A stretch of DNA of 64,000 bases from Celerinatantimonas sp046054165. Its GTDB lineage: Bacteria > Pseudomonadota > Gammaproteobacteria > Enterobacterales > Celerinatantimonadaceae. The notes beneath the pieces are model-generated. The model worked only from the letters and a program-made list of their open reading frames with translations. It was not told the origin of the DNA and made no database searches. The first letter of the stretch is position 1; every line of letters starts with the position of its first letter. Shown here in pieces: positions 24,928 through 33,282 of this stretch. The position numbers were made by a program, and so were the translations under genes. The DNA lies in contig NZ_JBFNXK010000004.1 of the NCBI RefSeq assembly GCF_046054165.1, forward strand, positions 62,001 through 126,000. The letters are read 5' to 3'.

Positions 24928-26628
24928 ATGGCACCATCATCTGCGGCACAGCAATCTCTTGTCACTCAATTACAATCAATTGTCGGACACACCTATGTAC
25001 TCACCTCGGATAACGCAACCCGACGTTACCGCACTGGATTCCGATTTGGTGAAGGCCCGGTGCTGGCAGTCGTTCGCCCCGGAACTCTCCTTGAGCAATG
25101 GCAAATTCTACAGGCGTGTATTAAAGCTCATGTTCTGATTATCACTCAAGCCGCTAACACCGGACTCACCGGCGGCTCCACTCCTGATGGCGATGATTAC
25201 TCACAACCGATTGTAATCGTTAATGTGATGCGGATCCGTCAGGTCTATCTGATCCAAGACGGTACCCAAGTGATTTGCCTGCCGGGAGCCACGCTGGATC
25301 AACTGGAGAAAAAATTACGCCCACTGCATCGGGAACCCCACTCCGTCATTGGCTCCTCCTGTCTGGGCGCTTCGGTTCTGGGTGGGATCTGTAATAATTC
25401 AGGAGGCTCCCTGATCCAACGCGGTCCCGCCTATACTGAGCTATCCCTGTTCGCCCAACTCGATGCTGACGGGGAACTCCATCTGGTCAATCATTTGGGG
25501 GTGGAATTAGACAATACGCCCGAGCAGATGTTAGAACAATTACAAAACGGCCATTGGGGTAAAGTGGATGCTGCGGAGCATCAACATGCCAGTGACCCAG
25601 AGTATAAATCCTATGTCAGAGATGTAGATGCCGACAGCGCCGCTCGTTTTAACAGTGATCCACGAAGGCTCTATGAAGCCTCAGGCTGTGCCGGCAAAGT
25701 CATGGTTTTTGCGGTTCGGCTTGATACATTCGCCAGCGAAAAAGACGCCCAAGTATTTTATATTGGCACCAACCAACCAGATACGCTGGAACAATTACGC
25801 CGGGACATTCTGAAAAATTTTCAATCCTTACCAGTCTCTGGAGAATACCTACACCGAGATGCCTATAATATTGCCGAACGTTATGGCAAAGATACCTTTT
25901 TAATGATCCACTGGCTGGGGACCGATCATCTCCCCTGGTTCTTTGGTCTTAAAAGTCGCTTCGATGGATTTTTCGGACGATTCTCCTGGTTACCCAGTCA
26001 TCTCTCGGATCGACTCCTGCAAGGAATGAGTCATTTGTTTCCTAATCATCTCCCCAAACGTATGCAACAATACCGAGATCGATTCGAGCATCATCTTTTG
26101 CTCAAAATGGCCGGCCCAGGTATTGCCGAAGCTCGCAGCTACCTGACCGATTTTTTTGCCACTCATGAAGGTGAATACTTCGAATGTACCCCTGAGGAAG
26201 GCACCAAAGCCTTTCTACACCGTTTTGCCGCCGCTGGGGCCGCTGTACGTTACCGCGCAGTACATCCAGATACCGTTGAAGATATTGTCGCTTTGGACGT
26301 TGCTTTAAAACGAAATGAACAACATTGGCAGGAGCAGTTACCGGAAGCCATTGATCAGCAGATGCTGGTCAAACTGTATTACGGTCATTTCTTCTGTCAT
26401 GTGTTTCATCAGGACTATGTGATCAAAAAAGGTGTGGATTGTTTGCAACTGGAACATCAGATGTGGCAATTATTAGATCAACGTCAAGCTCAATATCCAG
26501 CCGAACATAATGTCGGACATCTCTATCATGCCAAACCGGAGCAGGTCGAGTTTTACAAAAAATTAGATCCTTGCAACCAATTTAACCCGGGGTTGGGACA
26601 AACCTCTAAAAAAGAAAACTGGGAATAA
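24928..26628 (+). CDS. dld: Quinone-dependent D-lactate dehydrogenase
   Basis: Dld is a peripheral membrane FAD enzyme that oxidises D-lactate to pyruvate and feeds electrons to quinone. The 566 residues match E. coli Dld (571). The FAD-binding domain has TQAANTGLTGGSTPDGDDY, GSSCLGASVLGGICNNSGGSLIQRGPAYTE; the membrane-binding and cap domains follow (NIAERYGKDTFLMIHWLGTDHLP), and the end is FNPGLGQTSK. GGAGGGG precedes the ATG. It is a single-gene unit followed by two tandem hairpins. Confidence 0.97.
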   Translation: MAPSSAAQQSLVTQLQSIVGHTYVLTSDNATRRYRTGFRFGEGPVLAVVRPGTLLEQWQILQACIKAHVLIITQAANTGLTGGSTPDGDDYSQPIVIVNVMRIRQVYLIQDGTQVICLPGATLDQLEKKLRPLHREPHSVIGSSCLGASVLGGICNNSGGSLIQRGPAYTELSLFAQLDADGELHLVNHLGVELDNTPEQMLEQLQNGHWGKVDAAEHQHASDPEYKSYVRDVDADSAARFNSDPRRLYEASGCAGKVMVFAVRLDTFASEKDAQVFYIGTNQPDTLEQLRRDILKNFQSLPVSGEYLHRDAYNIAERYGKDTFLMIHWLGTDHLPWFFGLKSRFDGFFGRFSWLPSHLSDRLLQGMSHLFPNHLPKRMQQYRDRFEHHLLLKMAGPGIAEARSYLTDFFATHEGEYFECTPEEGTKAFLHRFAAAGAAVRYRAVHPDTVEDIVALDVALKRNEQHWQEQLPEAIDQQMLVKLYYGHFFCHVFHQDYVIKKGVDCLQLEHQMWQLLDQRQAQYPAEHNVGHLYHAKPEQVEFYKKLDPCNQFNPGLGQTSKKENWE

Positions 26629-27205
26629 TTATTCCGCGCCTTCATCGATGGAGAGCTTGCTCTCCATCGCAGCTTTTAAAGCTGTGACTCTCTAAACTTG
26701 TATGATATAAAAGTACGAAACGTTGTTGATATTTATTGATTATTATTTGTATTAGCCAACGATGCACGGTTCTCAGGTTTAAAATTCATTGGGCTAAGCA
26801 GGTTCTAAGGTTAAGGAGTATGGATGCTCAAGTATTTCCGCCTGACCTCGTTCAGGATGCTTAAACATTATAATTTAATTCGCTACTTTCGAGCAGTGTT
26901 AGCCGCTGTTAGGCTCTTGTTGTTTGTCGATACCGCGGTCAAAAATTATCATTTAGTTCCATTTCTCAGCTCATTTTTATCCCGACACTTAAACCAAAAA
27001 TTCAGCATTGAATACCTGCAAATTCACCACTTCATTCGAACAAATAACCGCATACCATCACCATTCTCTAACTTGGTTAGCCCCATCGTTACAACGACCC
27101 CGAACGATCTGGCTTCGGCCCTATCCCCCACATTAAGCAATGGATGTTCAGGGACCTACCCGCACGCCCCATCTCTCATAGCAGATGGAATAACTCCGAC
27201 TCATC
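26629..27205. other. Gap between dld and the EAL-domain gene
   Basis: After the dld hairpins, this 577-base stretch has no supported gene. A 148-codon frame (26824-27270) overlaps the EAL gene start and has a Pro/Ser/Thr-rich, non-protein-like second half; it is rejected. The EAL gene promoter must lie here. Confidence 0.5.
26646..26684 (+). terminator. Tandem hairpins after dld
   Basis: CGATGGAGAGC pairs with GCTCTCCATCG (11 bp, 26646-26669), followed at once by CAGCTTT/AAAGCTG (26670-26684). The first begins 17 bases after the dld stop. There is no long T-tract beyond them, so the end may be processed rather than purely intrinsic. Confidence 0.6.
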
Positions 27206-29161
27206 ATGTTCCATGGGATGATCGATATGTCAGATTACCGAACACGAGTAACGGATCGGATCATGGATAACAACCAGTTCCGCCAGCACGTCGATTGTAT
27301 TGCCGAGCAACTTTGCCAAGCAGTTGGTCAACGTTTTAATTTTCGCGTTTCCACCCCATCCAATGATGTCGTGCTCCAGAAACTTTCCTATTTATGTAAC
27401 TTTTTACTGGAATCGGCTTCCCGTCAGGTCGAGGAATCTAAAGAACACCAGTCCACCTTAGAGAAACACATCAAAGAAAGAACCGCTCGGCTGGATCTGA
27501 TTTTAAAAGGGGCCGCTGTGGCCATTATTGAAATCGATCTGCAACAAAACATGCTACAGATTTCGGGAGATCATCGAGTCATTGAAAGGGCGCAACTGAA
27601 AAATAACCAAACGTTTACCGTCAAAGAGTGGCTGCGACAGATCCATCCATCCGATCAGAAGAAAATCCGCCGAACTCTCTCTCAATACCTCAATGGCCGA
27701 ATTCCACATATGAATATTGAATACCGGCAGAAAGCCCCTTCGGCGGGCTACTATTATATGCAATTTCACGGAGTCGGAAATACACCTCCAGGCATTCCTC
27801 CCACGCGAATTGCAGGAACCCTGATCGATCAAACGCATTTGCACTATATCGACGATACATCCGGGCTAGCCAACCTGCGTTATTTTCAGGATACTTTTGC
27901 CGATGAACAGCGGCGCGGGACGCCGATTGTTTGCTTTATGATTGCGGTAACTAATTTCTACGCGTTGCTTGAAACTTTTCCCAGAGAATTTTATCCCGAA
28001 TTTCGTCGCCAATTACTCACCCGTTTACGTTTAAACCAGCATCCAGGAGAACAACTCATCGCCCTGGAAAACGGCCAATATCTACTTATGACCCAACGTG
28101 ATGATTTTTCCATCCTCCATCAGCGTTGTCAGCAGATCACCGAAAGTTTAAACCAGAACATGGTGCTTAATAATCAACAACTTTGGCTCAAAAGTCATGT
28201 TGTCGGGATCGATACCACACAACAACATTTTGAAACCGCCGGGGAGATATTAAATGCGGCTCAAATCGTACTCCGGGAACTCGGGCGACATAATCAAGAT
28301 TGTTATGCATTTTATAATGACCAGTATCGAAAAAATGCCAAATTACGCCAAACCATTGAACACTATATTCGAGACGCCATACTCAATGATGGCGTACATG
28401 TCTATCTGCAACCTGTCGTTAATCTCATGCAACGAAGGATCACGGGCTATGAAGCACTCACCCGCATTGAACACCCTCTCATGGGCGTGATCGCTCCAGA
28501 TAAATTTATCCCGATTGCAGAAGACACCGGATTGATCGAGCCGCTCAGTCAGCTCATTTTCAATAAAGTCATCCAGCTCTTAAAAGATCCACGGTTACTC
28601 GCACTGCATCCGCCGAAGAAACCCCACGTTATTGGGATCAATATTTCAGCCATTCTGTTAAATCAACCTTATCTTCCAGAGCGGCTGATCCAACAACTGC
28701 ACAAGGCCCATATTACCCCCGCACGCTTAAAGATCGAACTCACTGAATCCGGGGTGATGCACGACACCCAAAACGCCAGGATCTTATTACAGAAATTCCG
28801 AGATCATCACATGGATGTTGCATTAGATGACTTTGGAACCGGATACTCATCTTTGGCTTATCTGCGGAATCTTCCCTTTAGTACGATCAAATTAGATCGG
28901 CAAATTATTACCGGGATCACCCGCGATCAGAGTCAATCGGCCATTGTTGAGATGGTCATTCAACTGGCGAAAAAAATGGGGTTGAATGTTATTGTTGAAG
29001 GCATTGAAACCGTCCATGAGCTTAACTATATCTGTTCTATTGGCGGACAAATGGCTCAAGGATTTTTATTTTCCAAACCGGTACCGGTTGAAAAAATAGC
29101 CGATGTTCATCGGCATATTTTGAGTATCTGGCCCCAAATGATCTGGCCTCAAATGCAATAA
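27206..29161 (+). CDS. PAS-degenerate GGDEF-EAL cyclic-di-GMP phosphodiesterase
   Basis: This cytoplasmic signalling protein probably degrades cyclic-di-GMP. After an N-terminal helical region with a coiled-coil stretch (about 65-100) comes a PAS-like domain (about 100-215), then a GGDEF fold (220-375). The GGDEF active site is replaced by ENGQYLLM, so it cannot make c-di-GMP. The EAL domain (385-645) is complete: YEALTR (Glu416), GINIS, KIELTES, LDDFGTGYSS, IKLDR, VEGIET and QGFLFSKP. No membrane spans are seen. The start is uncertain: ATG codons at 27206, 27218, 27227 and 27263 are in frame, and the one at 27227 has the best upstream GGGA. Confidence 0.9.
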   Translation: MFHGMIDMSDYRTRVTDRIMDNNQFRQHVDCIAEQLCQAVGQRFNFRVSTPSNDVVLQKLSYLCNFLLESASRQVEESKEHQSTLEKHIKERTARLDLILKGAAVAIIEIDLQQNMLQISGDHRVIERAQLKNNQTFTVKEWLRQIHPSDQKKIRRTLSQYLNGRIPHMNIEYRQKAPSAGYYYMQFHGVGNTPPGIPPTRIAGTLIDQTHLHYIDDTSGLANLRYFQDTFADEQRRGTPIVCFMIAVTNFYALLETFPREFYPEFRRQLLTRLRLNQHPGEQLIALENGQYLLMTQRDDFSILHQRCQQITESLNQNMVLNNQQLWLKSHVVGIDTTQQHFETAGEILNAAQIVLRELGRHNQDCYAFYNDQYRKNAKLRQTIEHYIRDAILNDGVHVYLQPVVNLMQRRITGYEALTRIEHPLMGVIAPDKFIPIAEDTGLIEPLSQLIFNKVIQLLKDPRLLALHPPKKPHVIGINISAILLNQPYLPERLIQQLHKAHITPARLKIELTESGVMHDTQNARILLQKFRDHHMDVALDDFGTGYSSLAYLRNLPFSTIKLDRQIITGITRDQSQSAIVEMVIQLAKKMGLNVIVEGIETVHELNYICSIGGQMAQGFLFSKPVPVEKIADVHRHILSIWPQMIWPQMQ

Positions 29162-29267
29162 ACCAGAACAGGATCCACACCATATCAATCCGCTACATAT
29201 GGCCGGATACAACCGGTCACGATCAACAAGAGGAGGATAAGGTTAACGGTAATTGAACCTATAGGTT

Positions 29268-29720
29268 CTAAAGAACGGCAATCACCGCTTTATTATCAAT
29301 GATCTGAGTCACCTGAACCTGGGAGCCGTGCTTCAGCTGTGGATACTGCTGTAAAATTTCCGGATTGGCCACCGACCAATAGGTTCCCCGGCAGCGCACA
29401 CTAATCAACGGATGCGATGACGCTTCGCGGATCACCAGTTCACCTAAGCCGCCCTCAAAAGTGTAGATATCCGGATTCTCTTCATTATCCGGCTGAATAC
29501 AATAACGGCGTCCCAAATAAAGGGTCATCCCGCCGACCAATGCCGCAATCAGGATTTGGATCCCCCAGTTTATCGAGGGAATACAATAGGTAACTATTCC
29601 GGCGACCACGAATCCAAATCCGAACCACATCATCACAAATGCAGCCATCAAAAGTTCAGAGGTCACCAACAACACACCAATGACAATTAATATCCACCAG
29701 GCGACACTGGTCATGGCCAC
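29268..29720 (-). CDS. NfeD-family membrane protein
   Basis: NfeD proteins pair with stomatin/SPFH proteins in membrane microdomains. This 150-residue short form has three to four N-terminal hydrophobic segments (about 8-75) and a C-terminal OB-fold region (85-150) with GGLGELVIREASSHPLISVRCRGTYWSV. GGAG lies just before the ATG. It follows the QmcA-type gene by five bases, the standard pair (ybbK-ybbL/qmcA-nfeD). No protease domain is present, so it is the truncated class. Confidence 0.92.
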   Translation of the reverse strand: MAMTSVAWWILIVIGVLLVTSELLMAAFVMMWFGFGFVVAGIVTYCIPSINWGIQILIAALVGGMTLYLGRRYCIQPDNEENPDIYTFEGGLGELVIREASSHPLISVRCRGTYWSVANPEILQQYPQLKHGSQVQVTQIIDNKAVIAVL

Positions 29721-29725
29721 TCCTT

Positions 29726-30649
29726 TTATTTATTCACAGACGAATTGCCTTTGAGCAGATCACTCACCACCGATAAACTACCCACCAATTCAGAAACTTC
29801 ATAGGGAACGATCACTTTATTACTGGAATCACTCGCGGCAATCCCTTTCCAAGCCTTAATCCGTTCCTGAGTCAGAATATATTCACCTGCGGCCTGATTC
29901 TCTTTCAACGCTTGGGCGATCAATTCTATCCCGGCGCGCTGGCCTTCAGCCATCAGCACCTGAGCTTTTTTATCGGCTTCAGCCATCCTTTCTTTGGCTT
30001 CAGCTTCAAGATAAGCACGCTGACGAGCTGCTTCAGCCTCGGCTATCACTCGGTTTTTATTCGCCGCGGCTTGAGTTTCAATCGCCCGCCGCTCACGAGA
30101 AGCTCGCAGTTGCAATTCCATTGCCGACTGCACATCCTGCGGCACTGAAATATCACTAATTTCCACTCGGGTCACCTTCGCCCCCCAACTGGCTGAAGCC
30201 GCATCCAACGCAATCTGCAACGCCTGATTCATCTCTTCCCGACTGGAGAGTGTTTCATCTAATTCCATCTTACCGATTTCGGCCCGTAAGGTCGTCTGAG
30301 CGAGCTGCGCCGTTGCATCTCGCAGATCCGTAATCTCATAGGTTGCTTTTTTAGCATCATTGACCCGCAAATACACCAAACCATCAATGGTAATACTCAC
30401 ATTATCTTTGGTAATCACACTTTGCGGACGCAAATTGATCAGCTGTTCCTGTGTTGTAAAACTTGAACGTACATGATCAACAAACGGCACAATAAAATGT
30501 AATCCACCATGTAATACCCGATGGAAGCGGCCTAACCGCTCGATGACATAAAGCTGGGCCTGTGGAACAATTCGAACGGCCCGTAAAATAGTAATAATGA
30601 CTAAAATTGCAATGACTGCAGTAATAGCCGTCGATATATTAATGTTCAT
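29726..30649 (-). CDS. qmcA: SPFH/band-7 membrane protein, QmcA type
   Basis: QmcA-like stomatins assemble into large membrane oligomers linked to membrane quality control and FtsH. The 307 residues have one N-terminal transmembrane helix (about 8-27), the band-7 domain (VPQAQLYVIERLGRFHRVLHGGLHFIVPFVD; ITDLRDATAQLAQTTLRAEIGKMELDETLSSRE), and an Ala/Glu-rich coiled coil (about 180-250). AGGAGAG precedes the ATG. It is cotranscribed with the NfeD gene. Confidence 0.93.
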   Translation of the reverse strand: MNINISTAITAVIAILVIITILRAVRIVPQAQLYVIERLGRFHRVLHGGLHFIVPFVDHVRSSFTTQEQLINLRPQSVITKDNVSITIDGLVYLRVNDAKKATYEITDLRDATAQLAQTTLRAEIGKMELDETLSSREEMNQALQIALDAASASWGAKVTRVEISDISVPQDVQSAMELQLRASRERRAIETQAAANKNRVIAEAEAARQRAYLEAEAKERMAEADKKAQVLMAEGQRAGIELIAQALKENQAAGEYILTQERIKAWKGIAASDSSNKVIVPYEVSELVGSLSVVSDLLKGNSSVNK

Positions 30650-31544
30650 AGATAAAACTCTCCTGAGCCGATAAAGCGAAAATCTGCCTTATCGTAGGGA
30701 GTATTGACGCTAAATTCAATACGATTATTTCCACCCATCTAGAATCCCTAAATAGGCCTCTATTCATAGCCACTTTTATCTTAATAATAGCGACTGAATA
30801 TAATTCAGTGTATCTAAATCTATCGTTTGTTATTCGTACCACAGATCACGATAACATCGCTATATTCTACTATTATTCATCGGTAGTCTTCAGCATTCCA
30901 GATCGGTCCCTTTGCACATGAAATCTAAATATCCGAAGCGATTATTTACAAAATGGATAGAAAATAACCTTATACTCATGAGTAATAACTAATATACTGT
31001 ATTGGCAAGGCTATAAGGACGTTAACTCCATGATAGAAAACATGGACATCGGGCCCTGTGTCCTCTTATCAACTTAACCATGAAAACATCTAACCCAATG
31101 AATTATATAAATTTATAACTATCATATAGCTATGAAAGCGTTGTCTCTATTTCCAAGAGCAACTTGAATGACAGCCCTACACCATAAATATGAAAATTCC
31201 TAACACGCTGATAATTATATATAAATTAATAATGATTTCATGCATGTTCGATATATGATTTTAAGCATCTAAATTTGATCTAGGGATATATGAAATGATG
31301 ATTCAAACACTTCATTGAAAATAATGAAACAATCATTCCTTTCATAGTTTTCATAAAAAATAAAATATGTAATAATCAGCGCATTCGGTTATCAAAAACC
31401 AATAACAAGATTAATGCATTATACATTTAAATGGATTTAATCTAAACGCCGATTAGACGAATACAACATCTTAGTAGCATGATTCTATTATCTGTTTCGC
31501 GTCTGATTATTAAATCGTTTATTCACTGTCTCAATGGAGCCATC
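30650..31544. other. 895-base AT-rich gap between qmcA and the DUF805 gene
   Basis: No protein gene is supported in this gap between divergent genes. Overlapping inverted repeats lie at 31016-31064: TCCATG/CATGGA (31027-31046), GGACA/TGTCC (31044-31063, around GGGCCC) and AGGAC/GTCCT. A promoter-like TTATAC-17-TATACT lies at 30970-30998, and a 15-codon frame from 31030. The remainder shows only A/T-rich sequence. Confidence 0.5.
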
Positions 31545-31913
31545 ATGGGATATTTTTTGAGCGTCATTAAAAACTATGTCACTTTTTCTGGCCGAGCACG
31601 CCGTAAAGAATATTGGATGTATTCTTTATTTTACGCCATTTTTTATATTCTCTTGATGATTCTAGATGCCATATTAGACATGGTCGGAGTATTAACACTG
31701 ATCTATTCACTGGCTTTATTACTCCCTTCATTAGCGGTCGGGGTCCGGCGACTGCATGACATTGGACGCAGTGGCTGGTGGTGGCTCATCTGTCTCATTC
31801 CGATTGTCGGTTCCATTGTACTATTAGTATTTTTCTGTACCGATAGCGAGCAGGGTTCAAATCAATATGGAGAAAACCCTAAATCAGGCCTAATTAACAT
31901 CAATTTTGCTTAA
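31545..31913 (+). CDS. DUF805 membrane protein
   Basis: DUF805 (YhaH/YhaI-like) proteins are small inner-membrane proteins of unknown function. The start is set at the ATG giving MGYFLSVIKNYVTFSGRARRKEYW, which has TGGAG upstream; a longer frame to 31479 is not needed. The 122 residues show the family pattern: an N-terminal FSGRARRKEYWMY motif, three hydrophobic segments, and VGVRRLHDIGRSGWWWLI. The C-terminal tail EQGSNQYGENPKS is also typical. It is followed by a strong terminator hairpin. Confidence 0.92.
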   Translation: MGYFLSVIKNYVTFSGRARRKEYWMYSLFYAIFYILLMILDAILDMVGVLTLIYSLALLLPSLAVGVRRLHDIGRSGWWWLICLIPIVGSIVLLVFFCTDSEQGSNQYGENPKSGLININFA

Positions 31914-31946
31914 TCTTTATTCTTAGAATATCTAACTCCCCTACTC

Positions 31947-31982
31947 ATCAAAAAGCTAGGATCTTCATTCTAGCTTTTTGAT
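31947..31982. terminator. 13-bp-arm terminator after the DUF805 gene
   Basis: ATCAAAAAGCTAG and CTAGCTTTTTGAT pair exactly around a 10-base loop, 33 bases after the stop. The A-run and T-run in the arms make it usable in both directions. Confidence 0.75.
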
Positions 31983-32158
31983 ATTCCCCGATCCCCTATT
32001 CCCATTAGCCGCTGCGCTCGATAGGCCAAACGGCCCCCAGTTTCATTACATCTATAAAATTGAGATAGAAACGTCCATCATTGGGGTTTTCCGTGAGAGA
32101 TCCCCCAGTTTCCGGTAAGATGATCCGTGAGTCATTATGAGGATACGGAGATAAATTT

Positions 32159-33187
32159 TTGAGTCATTCGTCGAAATCCAAACGCTCCCCAACCATTCGG
32201 GACGTCGCGGCTAAAGCCAATGCGGGGCGAACCAGTATTTCACGCTATTTCAATGGCGAAGCCCATCTGCTTTCCGATAAGCTCAAGGCTAGAATTGAAG
32301 CAGCGATCCAAGAACTCAACTACCGCCCGAATCAAATGGCTCGAAGCTTAAAACACGGCAGCTCACAACTTATCGGTCTGATTATTGCCGATATTAGTAA
32401 TCCGTTTTCGGTCGAAGTCCTCAAAGGCGTTGAATCAGAATCAATGAAACATGGATTTATGACCGTTGTCTGTAATGCTAATAACAGTATCAAACTGGAA
32501 TGTGAATTTATTCACCTACTCAAAGGTTATCGGGTCGATGGTTTAATTATCAACTCAGCCGGAGTTAATGATGACTTTCTACAAGCCTTGAAGGCCACAA
32601 CCTTACCCTTTGTATTACTGGATCGAAAAATTCCTAACATTCCCTGTGACATGGTGGGCTTAGATAATATTCAGTCCGCCCAGATGGCCTTTAAACACCT
32701 AGTCGATCAGGGCTTTGAAGCCTTATGTTTTATTACAGAACCGATCCAATATAATAGTGCTCGTCAGGAGCGACTTAACTCTTTTCAATCCGAGCTCCAG
32801 TTATCGCCCCACATCAAAGGTGAAATTCACGAAATAGAACTCCCCAATGATTCACTTCTGATCTCAACCATCGCCACGTTCTGCAGCAATCATCGAGGCA
32901 TGCGCAAGGCCATTATTGCCGCTAACGGCGTGCTCAGCTTGAAAATAGCTTACGCACTCAAACATCTCGGTCTGGCTTGGGGGGCGGATATCGGTTTTCT
33001 CAGTTTTGATAATTTAGAATGGGCCGAACTGGCCGGAAAAGGAATTACATCCATCTCACAGCCCACTGCCGATATGGGAAAGATGGCTGTAAGCATTCTG
33101 CTGGACAAACTCGCCGATCCGAAACATCAGGAGCAAGAACATCTGTTTCAAGGCGAGTTAGTCGTTCGGGGATCAACAACCTTATAG
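32159..33187 (+). CDS. ptxS: PtxS-like LacI-family regulator of 2-ketogluconate genes
   Basis: PtxS represses the kgu operon in Pseudomonas and responds to 2-ketogluconate. This 342-residue LacI-family protein has the N-terminal DNA-binding motif TIRDVAAKANAGRTSISRYFNGE and the hinge RPNQMARSLKHG, followed by a sensor domain with IADISNPFSVEVLKGVE, a stretch typical of the PtxS/KdgR LacI subgroup. The start codon is TTG with GGAGATAAATTTT upstream. It converges on edd, the last gene of the kguEKTD-edd operon. A LacI-type palindrome at the kguE promoter is its likely target. The subgroup call rests on both sequence and neighbourhood. Confidence 0.82.
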   Translation: MSHSSKSKRSPTIRDVAAKANAGRTSISRYFNGEAHLLSDKLKARIEAAIQELNYRPNQMARSLKHGSSQLIGLIIADISNPFSVEVLKGVESESMKHGFMTVVCNANNSIKLECEFIHLLKGYRVDGLIINSAGVNDDFLQALKATTLPFVLLDRKIPNIPCDMVGLDNIQSAQMAFKHLVDQGFEALCFITEPIQYNSARQERLNSFQSELQLSPHIKGEIHEIELPNDSLLISTIATFCSNHRGMRKAIIAANGVLSLKIAYALKHLGLAWGADIGFLSFDNLEWAELAGKGITSISQPTADMGKMAVSILLDKLADPKHQEQEHLFQGELVVRGSTTL

Positions 33188-33189
33188 AA

Positions 33190-33219
33190 TCACCATCGTC
33201 GATCCCCCGACGACGGTGA
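33190..33219. terminator. Hairpin between convergent ptxS and edd
   Basis: TCACCATCGTCG pairs with CGACGACGGTGA (11 of 12 positions) around ATCCCC, three bases after the ptxS stop. A CAAAAA run follows on the plus strand, so there is no T-tract. It probably marks the ptxS transcript end. Confidence 0.55.
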
Positions 33220-33282
33220 CAAAAATGAAGTCATGGCGACCAAATGCACTTAACGTCTGCATCCGCACAATGCAACGCCCAC

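Noticed and set aside
26824..27270. 148-codon open frame upstream of the EAL gene
   Set aside because: It overlaps the EAL gene start in another frame, the second half is low-complexity Pro/Ser/Thr, and no family resemblance is seen.
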